Shown here: piece by piece, positions 6,679-15,318 of the stretch
How the letters are laid out: each line of letters opens with the position of its first letter
Numbering within the stretch: the first letter of the stretch is position 1
Origin: JAEUMD01 sp044222395
Lineage (GTDB): Bacteria > Pseudomonadota > Alphaproteobacteria > Rhizobiales > Hyphomicrobiaceae
Direction of reading: 5' to 3'
Length of the DNA: 29,879 nucleotides
Assembly: GCA_044222395.1 (NCBI GenBank)
Contig: JBGANK010000043.1
Coordinates: 1-29,879, forward strand
Notes under the pieces: model-generated
Databases searched by the model: none
What the model saw: the letters and a program-made list of their open reading frames with translations, nothing else
Told to the model about the DNA's origin: nothing
Translations under genes and position numbers: made by a program

Positions 6679-7518
6679 TCAATGCGACAGGAACACCGGC
6701 ACCGTGTGGTGCTGGAGCACATGACGCGTGACGCCGCCGAAGAATTGGGCGCCGAACTTGGCGCGGCCATAGGCGCCCATCACCAAGACGTCCGGGTCAA
6801 GCTGCTTGGCATGTTCAAGAAGGGCCGGGCCGACACCGTGGGTGTTGGTCTCGAATTCCACCAGCTCGGAACTGATGCCGTGGCGCTTGAGATGGACCCT
6901 GAGATCGAGGCCAGGCAAATCACCTATGTCACGCGACTGCTTCTCTGCCTTGGCAACGAGAATGTAGATCTTCTTCTTGGTTTCGAGGATCTGCATGGCG
7001 TCGGTCAGGGCACGTGCCGCGTGCCGGCTGCCATCCCAGGCAACCGCTGCCTCCTCGCGGAAGGGCCGTGGCTTGTAACCCTTCGGCACGATGATGATGG
7101 GATTTGCAGCTCGCTGCAGGAGCTCCTGCGGGTCGACCGTGCGATGCTCCGTCTGGAATGCCGTCAGGAACTGGCCGATCACCAGCATGTCGAAGAAGCG
7201 GGCCGAGCGGGCCAGCGTCAGGTCGGGCTGGCCTTCCTCGACGAGCCAATGGGTTTCGCCAGTGAAACCAAGAGCCGCAATCTGCTCGCGGAACCTGGTT
7301 TCGATCGATTTGGTCGCCTCCAGGCGCGCGGTGTGCATGCTTTCCTTGACGTTGTCGGGGATCCAGCGCCGCAAATGGCTTTCGAACGGTTCGGGCTTGG
7401 ACACCGTCATTCCCGTCACCGCCGCCTGATACTTCCGCCCCATCAGCACCGCGAATTCCAACGCGTGCTGCGACGCCTCGTTGCCGTCGTAGGCGACCAG
7501 AAGATCCTTGATGGCCAT
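6679..7518 (-). CDS. Tandem-domain universal stress protein (UspA family)
   Basis: The protein has 279 residues and two Usp domains in tandem. The first (about 1-145) opens with IKDLLVAYDGNEASQHALEFA. The second (about 150-279) opens with EEAAVAWDGSRHAARALTDAM and ends with VLVMGAYGRAKFGAQFFGG, which resembles the ATP-binding G-2x-G-9x-G pattern, and then HTVPVFLSH. The first domain lacks that glycine pattern, so probably only the second binds nucleotide. Usp proteins help cells survive starvation, oxidative stress or low oxygen; the exact role is unknown. The start is firm, with AGGAGGA seven to thirteen bases upstream of the ATG. The gene stands alone, reading towards the small ORF. Confidence 0.93.
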   Translation of the reverse strand: MAIKDLLVAYDGNEASQHALEFAVLMGRKYQAAVTGMTVSKPEPFESHLRRWIPDNVKESMHTARLEATKSIETRFREQIAALGFTGETHWLVEEGQPDLTLARSARFFDMLVIGQFLTAFQTEHRTVDPQELLQRAANPIIIVPKGYKPRPFREEAAVAWDGSRHAARALTDAMQILETKKKIYILVAKAEKQSRDIGDLPGLDLRVHLKRHGISSELVEFETNTHGVGPALLEHAKQLDPDVLVMGAYGRAKFGAQFFGGVTRHVLQHHTVPVFLSH

Positions 7519-7899
7519 GTGGCGTTCCTCCTAATTCGACCCCTGCTGCAGGGCCCTCTATTTTCCGTTGCTGACGCAAAGCCCACTCATGGCCTGTTAT
7601 ACAGCTCCGCGCAGCAGATGGCTGCTGCGCGCACGGCTGTGCAGGCCTTTCGTTCGGGCTCTAAACCTAGCACCGCAGGCCTGGTATGCAATATGCCAAA
7701 TTGCCCAGACAGTCGGCTCGGGACTGCCGGGCGCGCAATTGCCGACCCTTTAGGGCGAAGATTGGGGTGGCCCGTTCAAGTCGGGCCATGACGGCTGAGC
7801 GATGATGCGGCGGGCAAGACGGCACACGGAGGGATCATAGCCCGCCGAGACGAGGTTCTCGTCGAAACTCGTCAAATTGGCAGCTGGAAGCGACGCCGC
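7519..7899. other. Leader and spacer between the UspA and J-domain genes
   Basis: About 380 bases without a gene. It carries a 9-bp perfect hairpin, CGCGCAGCA (7608-7616) with TGCTGCGCG (7623-7631) and a 6-base loop, about 90 bases upstream of the UspA start codon. This could end the upstream J-domain transcript or act in the UspA leader. No T-tract, FNR-type or sigma-54 site is visible. Confidence 0.5.
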
Positions 7900-9603
7900 T
7901 CACGCTCGCGGTGATCTTGCAGTCAGCAGTTTCAGCGCTGCATCGATCTGCGCGATGCGCTCCAGGCGGCGATTGCGATCGGCCGCATCGTGGGCGAGGT
8001 CGGGATGCCAGCTCATCCGCAACGCATCGCCAATCTTGCCGATCGACGCCTCGTTGGCGTGGGTGCCAGTCAGCCCCAGGAGTTTGAGCGCTTCTTCGCG
8101 TGTCTGCGGCACGCGTACCGGTGCTTTGGCCACGACTTGATGCACCGCGGCGTTGTCGTAGGCGTCCTCGGCCATACGCCGAATGCGCTCGAGTTCCTGC
8201 ATCAGCTCATTTTCTTCGGAGGTGGCGATATCGCTCGCGACGGCAACGCCGGCATCGGACTTCGCAGCCGCCATTCGCTGGCGCACGCGCATCACGCCTT
8301 CATCGAGCACACGCCGGACCGGGGCTGTAGCTGGTACGCCCGCGACAATCATCGCCACATTCCTGTGTGCCAGTTCCAGTGCAGACAGCGGATTGCTTTG
8401 CCGTGCCGTGCCCAACCCACCCTTGCGAGCAACCGACGAGAGTGAGGCCAGTCCCGATCTCAACGTCGCGGAGATACGCGCCAGAGGAACACGTTCAGGC
8501 GACAATTCCTTCACACGGCCCGAAAGGCGCCGGGCTACTGCCATCAGCTGCTCTTGACGGGACCACCCGATCCACGCCGCCGAAACAAGCAAGCTAGCCA
8601 ACAGCAGCCAAATCGCCGTCCGCGGGTGTCCGTGTGGCGGGGCTGCGCTTTTTTTCGCCGCGCCCGAGGAGGCATAATCATTGGAAGGCGAACCCGAGAC
8701 GGTCGTGGTCCACGACATCCGCGCAGGGGCCTCGCCGTTGTCGCTGGTGGCGGCAACCGTATGCAGGACGTCGGCCTCTCTCCTCGCAATCGAGCCCGTC
8801 TGATCGGCACCTGCGACGGCCGCTGATCCAGCCAATGCGATTTCTGATCGGTCGACGACGATTTCGGGAAGCGGCTCGGAAATGATGGTGCGCTCGAGCA
8901 GGTGACGTCCAGCAGGCGCGGCGGTTGCCGCGACTGGCGTTGCGGCCGCGATCACCACTCGCGGACGTTGCGGTGGCGTATCAGCAGCCTCCTTGCTGAC
9001 GACGGAGGCGGTTGCTGCAGCAGCAGAAACAATCCGGGCGCCGAAATGGGACACCGGTGCAAACCCTGGCGGCATGACGAAGTGGACTTCGCTTGTCGGC
9101 GCCTTGGCGCAAGGTGATGGTGCGGCCTTGTCCGAACCTGCCGCACCTTCGGCGCTGCTGCCGATACGCGAACCACAAGGATCGCTCGACGCTTCAGCTG
9201 ATGCCATTGGAGAGGGCATTGCCGGCTCGGCCGCCTCCACCAGGGAGATGTGCAGCTTGTCTCCGGTGCGCCAAACGCGCGAAGTCCGCCTGCCGCCAAT
9301 GGCTTCTGCCATTCGTACCCAGGATACGGCCTTGCCGCCGCAGGAAAGCTGGAAGCTGTGTGCGACCATGGTGCGGCACTTGTCGGCCGCTCCTTTTGCG
9401 CAGGCCAGGACAACGCGCTCCTGGCGGGCGCCGATAATGGGGAATTGCCGCTCGCCGGATGGTGCGAGGCGAATATGATCGCCGACGATCGAGCACGTGA
9501 ATGGCAATGCGAGGCTCTCGCCGGCGGCCATCGCGCGATCAAAGCTCGCAACGGCACCAGTAATTGCCAAAAAGGCCAGGATGAAAATCCTCCGCCCGCG
9601 CAC
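7900..9603 (-). CDS. Membrane-anchored J-domain protein with secreted N-terminal region
   Basis: The protein has 567 residues from a GTG at 9603, chosen because AAGGGGGG stands seven bases upstream and a signal peptide begins exactly there (RGRR, hydrophobic 7-20, cleavage near AMA at 27). The in-frame ATG at 9732 would bury that signal. Residues 28-125 form a compact domain with four cysteines (37, 68, 76, 88), which suits an oxidising periplasm. A long Ala/Pro/Ser-rich linker follows, then a single membrane helix at about 330-347. The cytoplasmic part ends in a J-domain (about 504-562) with the diagnostic HPD at 533-535 between helices II and III. J-domains stimulate DnaK ATPase, so the protein may bring DnaK to the inner membrane. 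The N-terminal domain is unrecognised. Confidence 0.8.
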   Translation of the reverse strand: MRGRRIFILAFLAITGAVASFDRAMAAGESLALPFTCSIVGDHIRLAPSGERQFPIIGARQERVVLACAKGAADKCRTMVAHSFQLSCGGKAVSWVRMAEAIGGRRTSRVWRTGDKLHISLVEAAEPAMPSPMASAEASSDPCGSRIGSSAEGAAGSDKAAPSPCAKAPTSEVHFVMPPGFAPVSHFGARIVSAAAATASVVSKEAADTPPQRPRVVIAAATPVAATAAPAGRHLLERTIISEPLPEIVVDRSEIALAGSAAVAGADQTGSIARREADVLHTVAATSDNGEAPARMSWTTTVSGSPSNDYASSGAAKKSAAPPHGHPRTAIWLLLASLLVSAAWIGWSRQEQLMAVARRLSGRVKELSPERVPLARISATLRSGLASLSSVARKGGLGTARQSNPLSALELAHRNVAMIVAGVPATAPVRRVLDEGVMRVRQRMAAAKSDAGVAVASDIATSEENELMQELERIRRMAEDAYDNAAVHQVVAKAPVRVPQTREEALKLLGLTGTHANEASIGKIGDALRMSWHPDLAHDAADRNRRLERIAQIDAALKLLTARSPRA

Positions 9604-10210
9604 GTAAGCCCCCCCTTGTGCCGGCTTCTTGCACAACCAGGACGATAATGCCGCCCCAAACTTGTCACCACTGTGACGCAATTGGTCGAGGACTACGATC
9701 TTCCCCAGTACGAATCGCTGACCGGTGGTCATTTAATCCCAAACCCTACTTAGCTGCGAAATGAGGCTAACCCCAAAGCGTCGGTTGTGACGAAATCTGC
9801 GCGCCGCGCGTAGCATCAGCACCACACACGAGAACAGACCAATCCGCGTTCGACAGTCACCTCGCGAGGACCGACCGTTACGCTTTACCGGCGCGTTTTC
9901 AACGGAAGGGAACAGAATTCTTCCAATGAACTTGCACACCGCGGCACGGCATCAATTCAGGCTCGTGCGGCAGCGGAGGTCACCGCAATTCGCGCACGCG
10001 ATGACAAAGGATACGCCGCCGCCTGTGCCGGGGTCGAGCGGGATGCTGCCACAGTATTGCCCAAAAGCAGCACCGAGGGCGAATTAGGGTTGCATAGCCT
10101 GTGCACTGTGGCTGCGAGTCCTGACGCACGATCGCGATGTTATAGACTGCAGACTGGCTGGGGTCCGAAACTCGATAAAGTGTCTGGGCATCTGGGAGGG
10201 GAGTGGAAAA
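9604..10210. other. Divergent intergenic region, about 600 bases
   Basis: It separates the leftward J-domain gene from the rightward DUF3754 gene and should hold both promoters. An alternative ATG start for the J-domain protein lies at 9732. A 53-codon frame at 9926-10087 has AAGGGA only at a poor distance and no recognisable domain, so it is not called. No strong hairpin, repeat or promoter was found. Confidence 0.5.
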
Positions 10211-11788
10211 ATGTCGATGGCTGCGGACATGGCATCGCTGCGCGCGCCCGCTGGTGGCGCAAAGCAAGGTGATGGACGAGCCCAGGCGCCGAAATCGGTG
10301 AGCATATCGCTGCAGCCAGGTGATGCGGCGTCAGCGACAGCAGACGCGAAGGGAAAGCGGCCGCACCCAGCGGTCGGCGAGACTTTGCGCGAGACATTCA
10401 TCCCGGTCACACGGTTCGCGCTGATAGACAGGCTAACGGCACCGCAGGCTTGGCCGAACGGCATCGTGAAGGACGCTAGGCGCTTTTTCCAGTACCTCGA
10501 CTACTGGCGGCATCAGCGCTACGCGTGCCGTACTCTCGCGCTGGAGCAGGCCTACGAGCCGTTCAGCCCCGACACCGATCTCTTGCTGACGCGCAAGTTC
10601 ACCGACGATGAGCGCCGCTCCATGCAGACGCGTGTGATCGACGACATGCGCCATCTGCTGGAGCGCGCCAACTACCGTCGCATCTCGCCCGATGACGTGG
10701 AATTGATCATGACGCGGGAGTCGCACTACGGGCTCGACCTGCACGTCGACTTCACGGCGTTCGAGGAAGTGCTGATCTACTATCGCGGCGCCTCGATCAT
10801 TCAGCACGAGCGGCGCACACTGCGCAAATTCCTTCTCAAGGAGGAATTCGACGTGCCGATCTATCAGCGGCTGTTCCTGCTGTTCAAGCTGAAGCCGTTC
10901 GAGGCGCGCGTGCGCGAGGTGATGGAAAAGGAGCGCGTCACCCACAAGGAAGCGCGCAAGATCGTCACCAAGCTGCGCGCTATGCTGCCGGCGGAAGTGC
11001 GCGAGGGGAACATCTACCTCAAGCTCTTCAAGAACATCCCGCGCACGGACCTCGAAATGGTGTTCCCCAATACCGTCGTCAAATTCCGCATGTTCGACAA
11101 GCTGAAACTCGGCGCGACGTCGGTCGGCGGCATGACGATGGGCGTCGCCGGCGCGGCGGGCAAGCTGGCGCTTGTTTTCTCCAATCCCATTGCGGCAGCC
11201 GGCGCCATTGCCAGTCTCGGCGCGGTTGCAGTGCGCCAGTTCATGAGCTTCATGAACCAGAAGCAGCGTTACATGGTCATCATGGCCAGGAACCTCTACT
11301 TCCACTCGATGGCGGACAACCGCGGGGTGATGATCAAGCTCGCCGATCGGGCAGCGGAGGAAGACGTCAAGGAAGAGATGCTGCTTTACACGGTGTTGGT
11401 GAAGGAGCGGGCGCGCCGACAGGACCTTCCGGCGATCGATGCTGCCATCGAGCAGTATCTGGCTTCCGAGTTCGGTGTGAACGTCGACTTCGACCTGGAG
11501 GATGCATTGAGCCGGCTGGTCGCCGACGGCATCGTAACCGAAGACGCAGAAGGCTGGCTGCACACGATGCCGCCGCGCGAGGCAGCGCTGCATCTTGACG
11601 CCATGTGGGACGTGTTCCTCGATCACCTGCCTGATCCGCAGACCGGCGAGGGCTTCGAGTTCGAGGGCGATCCGGCCGCCGTCGAGGCTGCCATTGTCGA
11701 GGCGGAGGCCGCGCGCCATCACACCGAACAGGTAATCGCTGAGATGAACAAGGAAGCCGACGAGGCTGCAGCGCGCCCGCCTTCGTGA
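10211..11788 (+). CDS. DUF3754 (TMEM143-like) membrane protein
   Basis: The protein has 525 residues. The ATG at 10211 is well supported by GGGAGGGGAG a few bases upstream. The first 55 residues are low-complexity. The central part (about 180-300) carries the family's hallmarks, including GASIIQHERR, YLKLFKNIPRTDLEMVFP (269-286) and a KFRMFDKLKL stretch (291-300). Two closely spaced hydrophobic helices follow at about 303-325 and 327-345. The last section has an acidic AAEEDVKEEMLLYTVL helix (381-396) and an Ala/Glu-rich tail. Proteins with this architecture occur in bacteria and, as TMEM143, in mitochondria. Their function is not known. The gene stands 156 bases before prmA on the same strand, with a 7-bp hairpin at 11808-11826 in the gap. 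Confidence 0.85.
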   Translation: MSMAADMASLRAPAGGAKQGDGRAQAPKSVSISLQPGDAASATADAKGKRPHPAVGETLRETFIPVTRFALIDRLTAPQAWPNGIVKDARRFFQYLDYWRHQRYACRTLALEQAYEPFSPDTDLLLTRKFTDDERRSMQTRVIDDMRHLLERANYRRISPDDVELIMTRESHYGLDLHVDFTAFEEVLIYYRGASIIQHERRTLRKFLLKEEFDVPIYQRLFLLFKLKPFEARVREVMEKERVTHKEARKIVTKLRAMLPAEVREGNIYLKLFKNIPRTDLEMVFPNTVVKFRMFDKLKLGATSVGGMTMGVAGAAGKLALVFSNPIAAAGAIASLGAVAVRQFMSFMNQKQRYMVIMARNLYFHSMADNRGVMIKLADRAAEEDVKEEMLLYTVLVKERARRQDLPAIDAAIEQYLASEFGVNVDFDLEDALSRLVADGIVTEDAEGWLHTMPPREAALHLDAMWDVFLDHLPDPQTGEGFEFEGDPAAVEAAIVEAEAARHHTEQVIAEMNKEADEAAARPPS

Positions 11789-11807
11789 TTCCCGGCACCT
11801 GCCCATG

Positions 11808-11826
11808 CGCCCGATCTTCTCGGGCG
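11808..11826. other. Hairpin between the DUF3754 gene and prmA
   Basis: CGCCCGA (11808-11814) pairs with TCGGGCG (11820-11826) over a 5-base loop, 20 bases past the DUF3754 stop codon. No T-tract follows. It may be a weak terminator or an mRNA end-stabiliser. Confidence 0.35.
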
Positions 11827-11944
11827 ACAGAACGCTCTTGGGTGGCTATGGATGTCAGGCGCAATCCCCGAGCGTCGGCGCAATTTGTCGTCGATCTTGT
11901 TCCCCGCCTCTCCTGCTCGATTCAACGACCTTTCAGATCTCGAC

Positions 11945-12862
11945 ATGCCCGCACGCCGCATCATACTCCGTCTGGCTGACCGCGACCGCGCGCATACTTT
12001 GGCCGGCGCCATCCAGAACCTGATCGACCCGCCGCCGCAAGCCTTGACGCTGTTCGAGGATGCGGGGGCCGGCTGGCGCATCGATGCCTACTATGATGAC
12101 CCACCCATTGCCGATGCGTTGCGCCGAGACCTTGCCGCGCTGCTCGATATCGATCCTGCCGAGGCAGGCGAGATCGCGCTGGAGGACGTGCCCGATCTCA
12201 ACTGGGTGGCATTGTCGCAAGCCGCGCTGCCGCCGGTTCATGCCGGCCGGTTCACGGTGCACGGCAGCCACGACCGCGCCCGCGTGCCGCAAGGGCCGGG
12301 TGCGATCCTGATCGAGGCGGGCGAGGCATTCGGCACCGCGCATCACGCCACCACGTTCGGATGCCTTCTCGCCATCGACCGGCTTACGCGGGCTCGCGGG
12401 TTTGGGAACGTGCTCGATCTGGGCTGCGGCTCGGGCGTGCTGGCGATCGCGGTACGGCGCGCCCTGCCGCATGCGCGCATCATGGCCACCGACCTCGATG
12501 CACCCTCGATCGCGGTGGCGCGCGAGAATGCGCGGATCAACCGCTGCGCAGGCGCGATCGATTTTCACGTCGCTGCAGGACTTGATCACGCGCGCCTGCG
12601 CAATCTGCGCTTCGACCTCGTCGTCGCTAACATTCTCGCCGATCCGCTGGTCCGACTAGCGCGTGACCTCGCGCGTGCCGTCGCTCCCGGCGGAATCCTG
12701 ATCCTGTCGGGTTTGCTCGTCTCCCAAGCCGCCGCTGTCGTCGCAGCCTATCGTGCCGCCGGGTTCCATGTCGTGGATCATGCTCGCATCCACGAGTGGT
12801 CGACGCTGGTGATGCGCCGCGGCGACGTGCGCCGGCCCTCCCCGTCCTACGCGCGTGACTGA
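11945..12862 (+). CDS. prmA: Ribosomal protein L11 methyltransferase
   Basis: The protein has 305 residues. It methylates the N-terminus and lysines of ribosomal protein L11 using SAM. An N-terminal substrate-recognition domain (about 1-95) includes the DLNWVALSQAALPPVHAGRF region. This is followed by the GEAFGTAHHATTFGCL motif typical of PrmA and a class I methyltransferase fold with VLDLGCGSGVLAIAV (SAM motif I), the acidic ATDLDAPSI, and DLVVANILADPL near the active site. The ATG at 11945 fits the family start. The frame is open from 11852, but the extra 31 residues do not look like PrmA. The ribosome site is weak. A strong terminator begins five bases after the stop. Confidence 0.93.
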   Translation: MPARRIILRLADRDRAHTLAGAIQNLIDPPPQALTLFEDAGAGWRIDAYYDDPPIADALRRDLAALLDIDPAEAGEIALEDVPDLNWVALSQAALPPVHAGRFTVHGSHDRARVPQGPGAILIEAGEAFGTAHHATTFGCLLAIDRLTRARGFGNVLDLGCGSGVLAIAVRRALPHARIMATDLDAPSIAVARENARINRCAGAIDFHVAAGLDHARLRNLRFDLVVANILADPLVRLARDLARAVAPGGILILSGLLVSQAAAVVAAYRAAGFHVVDHARIHEWSTLVMRRGDVRRPSPSYARD

Positions 12863-12866
12863 AACG

Positions 12867-12906
12867 GAAAGCGCCCCGACCAGCCAGAGCCGATCGGGGC
12901 GCTTTC
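12867..12906. terminator. Strong bidirectional terminator between prmA and the DUF1127 gene
   Basis: GAAAGCGCCCCGA (12867-12879) pairs perfectly with TCGGGGCGCTTTC (12894-12906), a 13-bp stem with a 14-base loop. The A-rich side on one strand gives T-rich ends on both, so it can serve prmA on the plus strand and the converging DUF1127 gene on the minus strand. Confidence 0.85.
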
Positions 12907-12942
12907 TCGATGACAGGTACGCTACCTGGTCCGGGTGAAGCT

Positions 12943-13188
12943 TTACACCCAGCCGATGACGAGGTCGTGTGGCGCCTTGCGGATTTCTGCAATCTCGCCG
13001 GCCTTGAAGCCGAGAGCTTCCAATTCCGCATCGCTCAAGCGCGCCAGATAGGGGCGGACGAACCGATCCGCACGAGCCTGCCGTGCGGCCGAGAAGCGCT
13101 CCATCAACGCCGTGAGCGGCGAGACGCCACGGGTCTGCGATGGCTCGACCGGACGTGACCGGCCGAGGCCTAAAGTCAAGGTGCTCAT
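12943..13188 (-). CDS. DUF1127 family small basic protein
   Basis: The protein has 81 residues from the ATG at 13188; a GTG two codons earlier (13194) is also possible. The C-terminal half carries the DUF1127 motif: a basic helix (ARQARADRFVRPYLARL) followed by SDAELEALGFKAGEIAEIR, the usual loop-helix with LGF and a terminal E-I-R. Such small proteins are abundant in alphaproteobacteria. Members have been linked to phosphate and carbon metabolism and to RNA turnover, but no general function is settled. GGGGTTGAG upstream is the ribosome site, and it forms part of a hairpin. The gene converges on prmA across a shared terminator. Confidence 0.88.
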   Translation of the reverse strand: MSTLTLGLGRSRPVEPSQTRGVSPLTALMERFSAARQARADRFVRPYLARLSDAELEALGFKAGEIAEIRKAPHDLVIGWV

Positions 13189-13198
13189 GATCACTCAA

Positions 13199-13220
13199 CC
13201 CCGATTTCGGGGCCCTTTTT
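13199..13220. promoter_or_regulatory. Hairpin with adjacent T-tract in the DUF1127 leader
   Basis: CCCCGATTTCGGGG (13199-13212) folds into a 6-bp stem with a two-base loop and is followed on the plus strand by CCCTTTTT. On the plus strand it looks like a terminator, although prmA already has one. On the minus strand the stem contains the GGGG of the DUF1127 ribosome site, so it could mask translation. Confidence 0.45.
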
Positions 13221-13447
13221 GTGGGCACTTCGCGCGCACGGTGTTCCGCGTCGTCGCGAAGCAAGTGATGGGAAGCTAAGCCATTGGAAACACGCCCGGT
13301 AGGTCTCATGCTGCATTGCAGCAATGCAGCCGGGGCATGGCCGGTGAATGGCCCATTAAGGTTCTGTTCTTGGCCGCGCCGCTCGTGGTTTTCCGCCTCT
13401 CCGCAAGGACCATTGCCGCACCACCCGCCCGGGCTTATGAGGTTGCG

Positions 13448-15262
13448 ATGTTCCAGACCTTCGACACGACCCCAGATCCAAGCCTCACCCATGCGCGCGT
13501 GGCGCTGCTGCGCGATGTGATGCGCCAGCGCGGAATCGAAGCATACTATGTTCCGCGTGCTGATGAGCATCAGGGGGAGTACGTGCCGGCGGCTTCAGAG
13601 CGGCTGCGCTGGCTGACAGGGTTTTCGGGTTCGGCAGGTTATGCCGTGATCGGGCGCGAGCGGGCGGCGTTGTTCGTCGATGGCCGCTACACCGTCCAGG
13701 CCAGGGCCGAGGTCGACACTGCGCTGTTCGAGATCCTGCAAATCCCTGCCAAGGGTGTGAAGGACTGGGCCGCAGATGCGCTCAAGGCGGACAGCACGAT
13801 CGGCTTTGATCCGTGGCTCGTAACACTGGCGCAGGTGGAGCAGCTGCGCACCGACCTCGGCCGCCAGAAGATCCAGTTCCGCGAGATCGGCGGAAATCTT
13901 GTCGACCGGGTGTGGGGCAAAGCGCGACCAAAGCCGCCGGCAGCACCGGTGCGGATGCATGCGCTCGAACATGCCGGCGAAGCGTCGGCCGACAAGATCA
14001 AGCGGATGCAGCAAAAGCTCATCGATGACCGGCACGACGCGGTGGTGCTGACGCAGCCCGACAGCATCTGCTGGCTGTTCAACATCCGCGGCTCGGATGT
14101 GCCGCACAATCCGGTGGTGCTGGCCTTCGCCGTCCTGCACGCCAGATCCAAGCCCGACCTGTTCATCGATGCGGCGAAGCTCAATGCCGAGACGCGGCGC
14201 GCCCTGAAGACGGTCGCCAACATACGGGCGCCTGCCGAGATCGGGTCGCTGCTCGATTCGCTGAAAGACGCCCAACGCTGCATACGCATCACGCCGGGCA
14301 ACACCGCGTGGTGGTTCGCGCGAAGGCTCGGCACACGGCGTTTCGCGCGCGGGCCTGATCCCGTGATGCAGGCGAAGGCGATCAAGAATTCGACCGAAAT
14401 CGCGGGCAGTCGAGCCGGCCACCTGCGTGACGGTGCTGCGCTGACGCGATTCCTTAGCTGGCTTGACGAGGTGGCGACGCGCAAGGGCGGCGTCGATGAG
14501 ATTGCGGCTGTGGAAAAGCTCGAAGCGATGCGCGCGGAGACGGGCGTGCTGAAAGAGATCAGCTTCGACACGATCTCGGGCAGTGGTCCCAATGGCGCCA
14601 TCGTGCATTACCGCGTGTCGCGCGCGACCAATCGCAAGCTTAGCGCTGGCGAACTGTTCCTGATCGACTCGGGCGCGCAGTACATCGACGGCACCACGGA
14701 CGTGACGCGCACGGTCGCAATCGGCAAACCGACAGAGGAGATGCGGCGGCGGTTCACGCTAGTCCTCAAAGGGCACATTGCGATCGCGACGGCGCGCTTT
14801 CCCAAGGGCACGCGCGGCGTAGACCTCGACAGCCATGCTCGCATGGCGCTGTGGCAGGCAGGGTTCGATTACGACCATGGCACGGGGCATGGCGTCGGCA
14901 GCTACCTGTCGGTGCACGAAGGCCCGCATTCGATCTCGCGGTTGGGCGTGGTGCCGCTGGAGGCGGGCATGATCATTTCCAACGAGCCGGGCTACTACCT
15001 GGAAGGCGCTTTCGGAATCCGCATCGAGAACCTGGTGCTGGTGACGGAGGCGCGTGTGCCAGATGGCGGTGAGCGAGCGATGCTGGGGTTCGAGACGCTG
15101 ACGCTCGCGCCGATCGATCGGCGGCTGATCGTGAAGCAGATGCTGCTGCCGGAAGAGCGGCGGTGGCTCGACGACTATCATCATCGCGTCGAGACAGCGC
15201 TTTCGCCGCGCGTCGATGCCAAGACGCGCGCCTGGCTTGCCAATGCCTGCAAGCCGATCTGA
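13448..15262 (+). CDS. Xaa-Pro aminopeptidase (peptidase family M24B)
   Basis: The protein has 604 residues, the length of the large three-domain aminopeptidase P type. It removes N-terminal residues preceding proline from peptides in the cytoplasm. Two creatinase-like N-terminal domains cover about 1-305, and the catalytic pita-bread domain about 315-540. The five metal ligands are visible: D407 in FLIDSGAQY, D418 in DGTTDVTRT, H481 in GTGHGVGSY, E513 in SNEPGYY and E527 in GIRIENLV. H387 and H490 are in the expected catalytic positions. A C-terminal extension (545-604) is typical of this subgroup. The ATG at 13448 has GAGG upstream; the open extension to 13316 is not conserved-looking. The gene converges with the next one, 56 bases apart. 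Confidence 0.92.
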   Translation: MFQTFDTTPDPSLTHARVALLRDVMRQRGIEAYYVPRADEHQGEYVPAASERLRWLTGFSGSAGYAVIGRERAALFVDGRYTVQARAEVDTALFEILQIPAKGVKDWAADALKADSTIGFDPWLVTLAQVEQLRTDLGRQKIQFREIGGNLVDRVWGKARPKPPAAPVRMHALEHAGEASADKIKRMQQKLIDDRHDAVVLTQPDSICWLFNIRGSDVPHNPVVLAFAVLHARSKPDLFIDAAKLNAETRRALKTVANIRAPAEIGSLLDSLKDAQRCIRITPGNTAWWFARRLGTRRFARGPDPVMQAKAIKNSTEIAGSRAGHLRDGAALTRFLSWLDEVATRKGGVDEIAAVEKLEAMRAETGVLKEISFDTISGSGPNGAIVHYRVSRATNRKLSAGELFLIDSGAQYIDGTTDVTRTVAIGKPTEEMRRRFTLVLKGHIAIATARFPKGTRGVDLDSHARMALWQAGFDYDHGTGHGVGSYLSVHEGPHSISRLGVVPLEAGMIISNEPGYYLEGAFGIRIENLVLVTEARVPDGGERAMLGFETLTLAPIDRRLIVKQMLLPEERRWLDDYHHRVETALSPRVDAKTRAWLANACKPI

Positions 15263-15318
15263 AAACCGATGCGGCCCGTCATTTCCTCGCGCGGCGTGGC
15301 TTTGGATCAGCCGCTCGA

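Noticed and set aside
9926..10087. 53-codon frame in the divergent region before the DUF3754 gene
   Set aside because: Poorly spaced ribosome site, no domain, Pro/Arg-rich random-looking product.
10433..11806. Long minus-strand frame opposite the DUF3754 gene (similar ones lie opposite pepP-like, ligA and murB genes)
   Set aside because: The plus-strand product has clear family motifs and a strong ribosome site; the antisense frames have neither.
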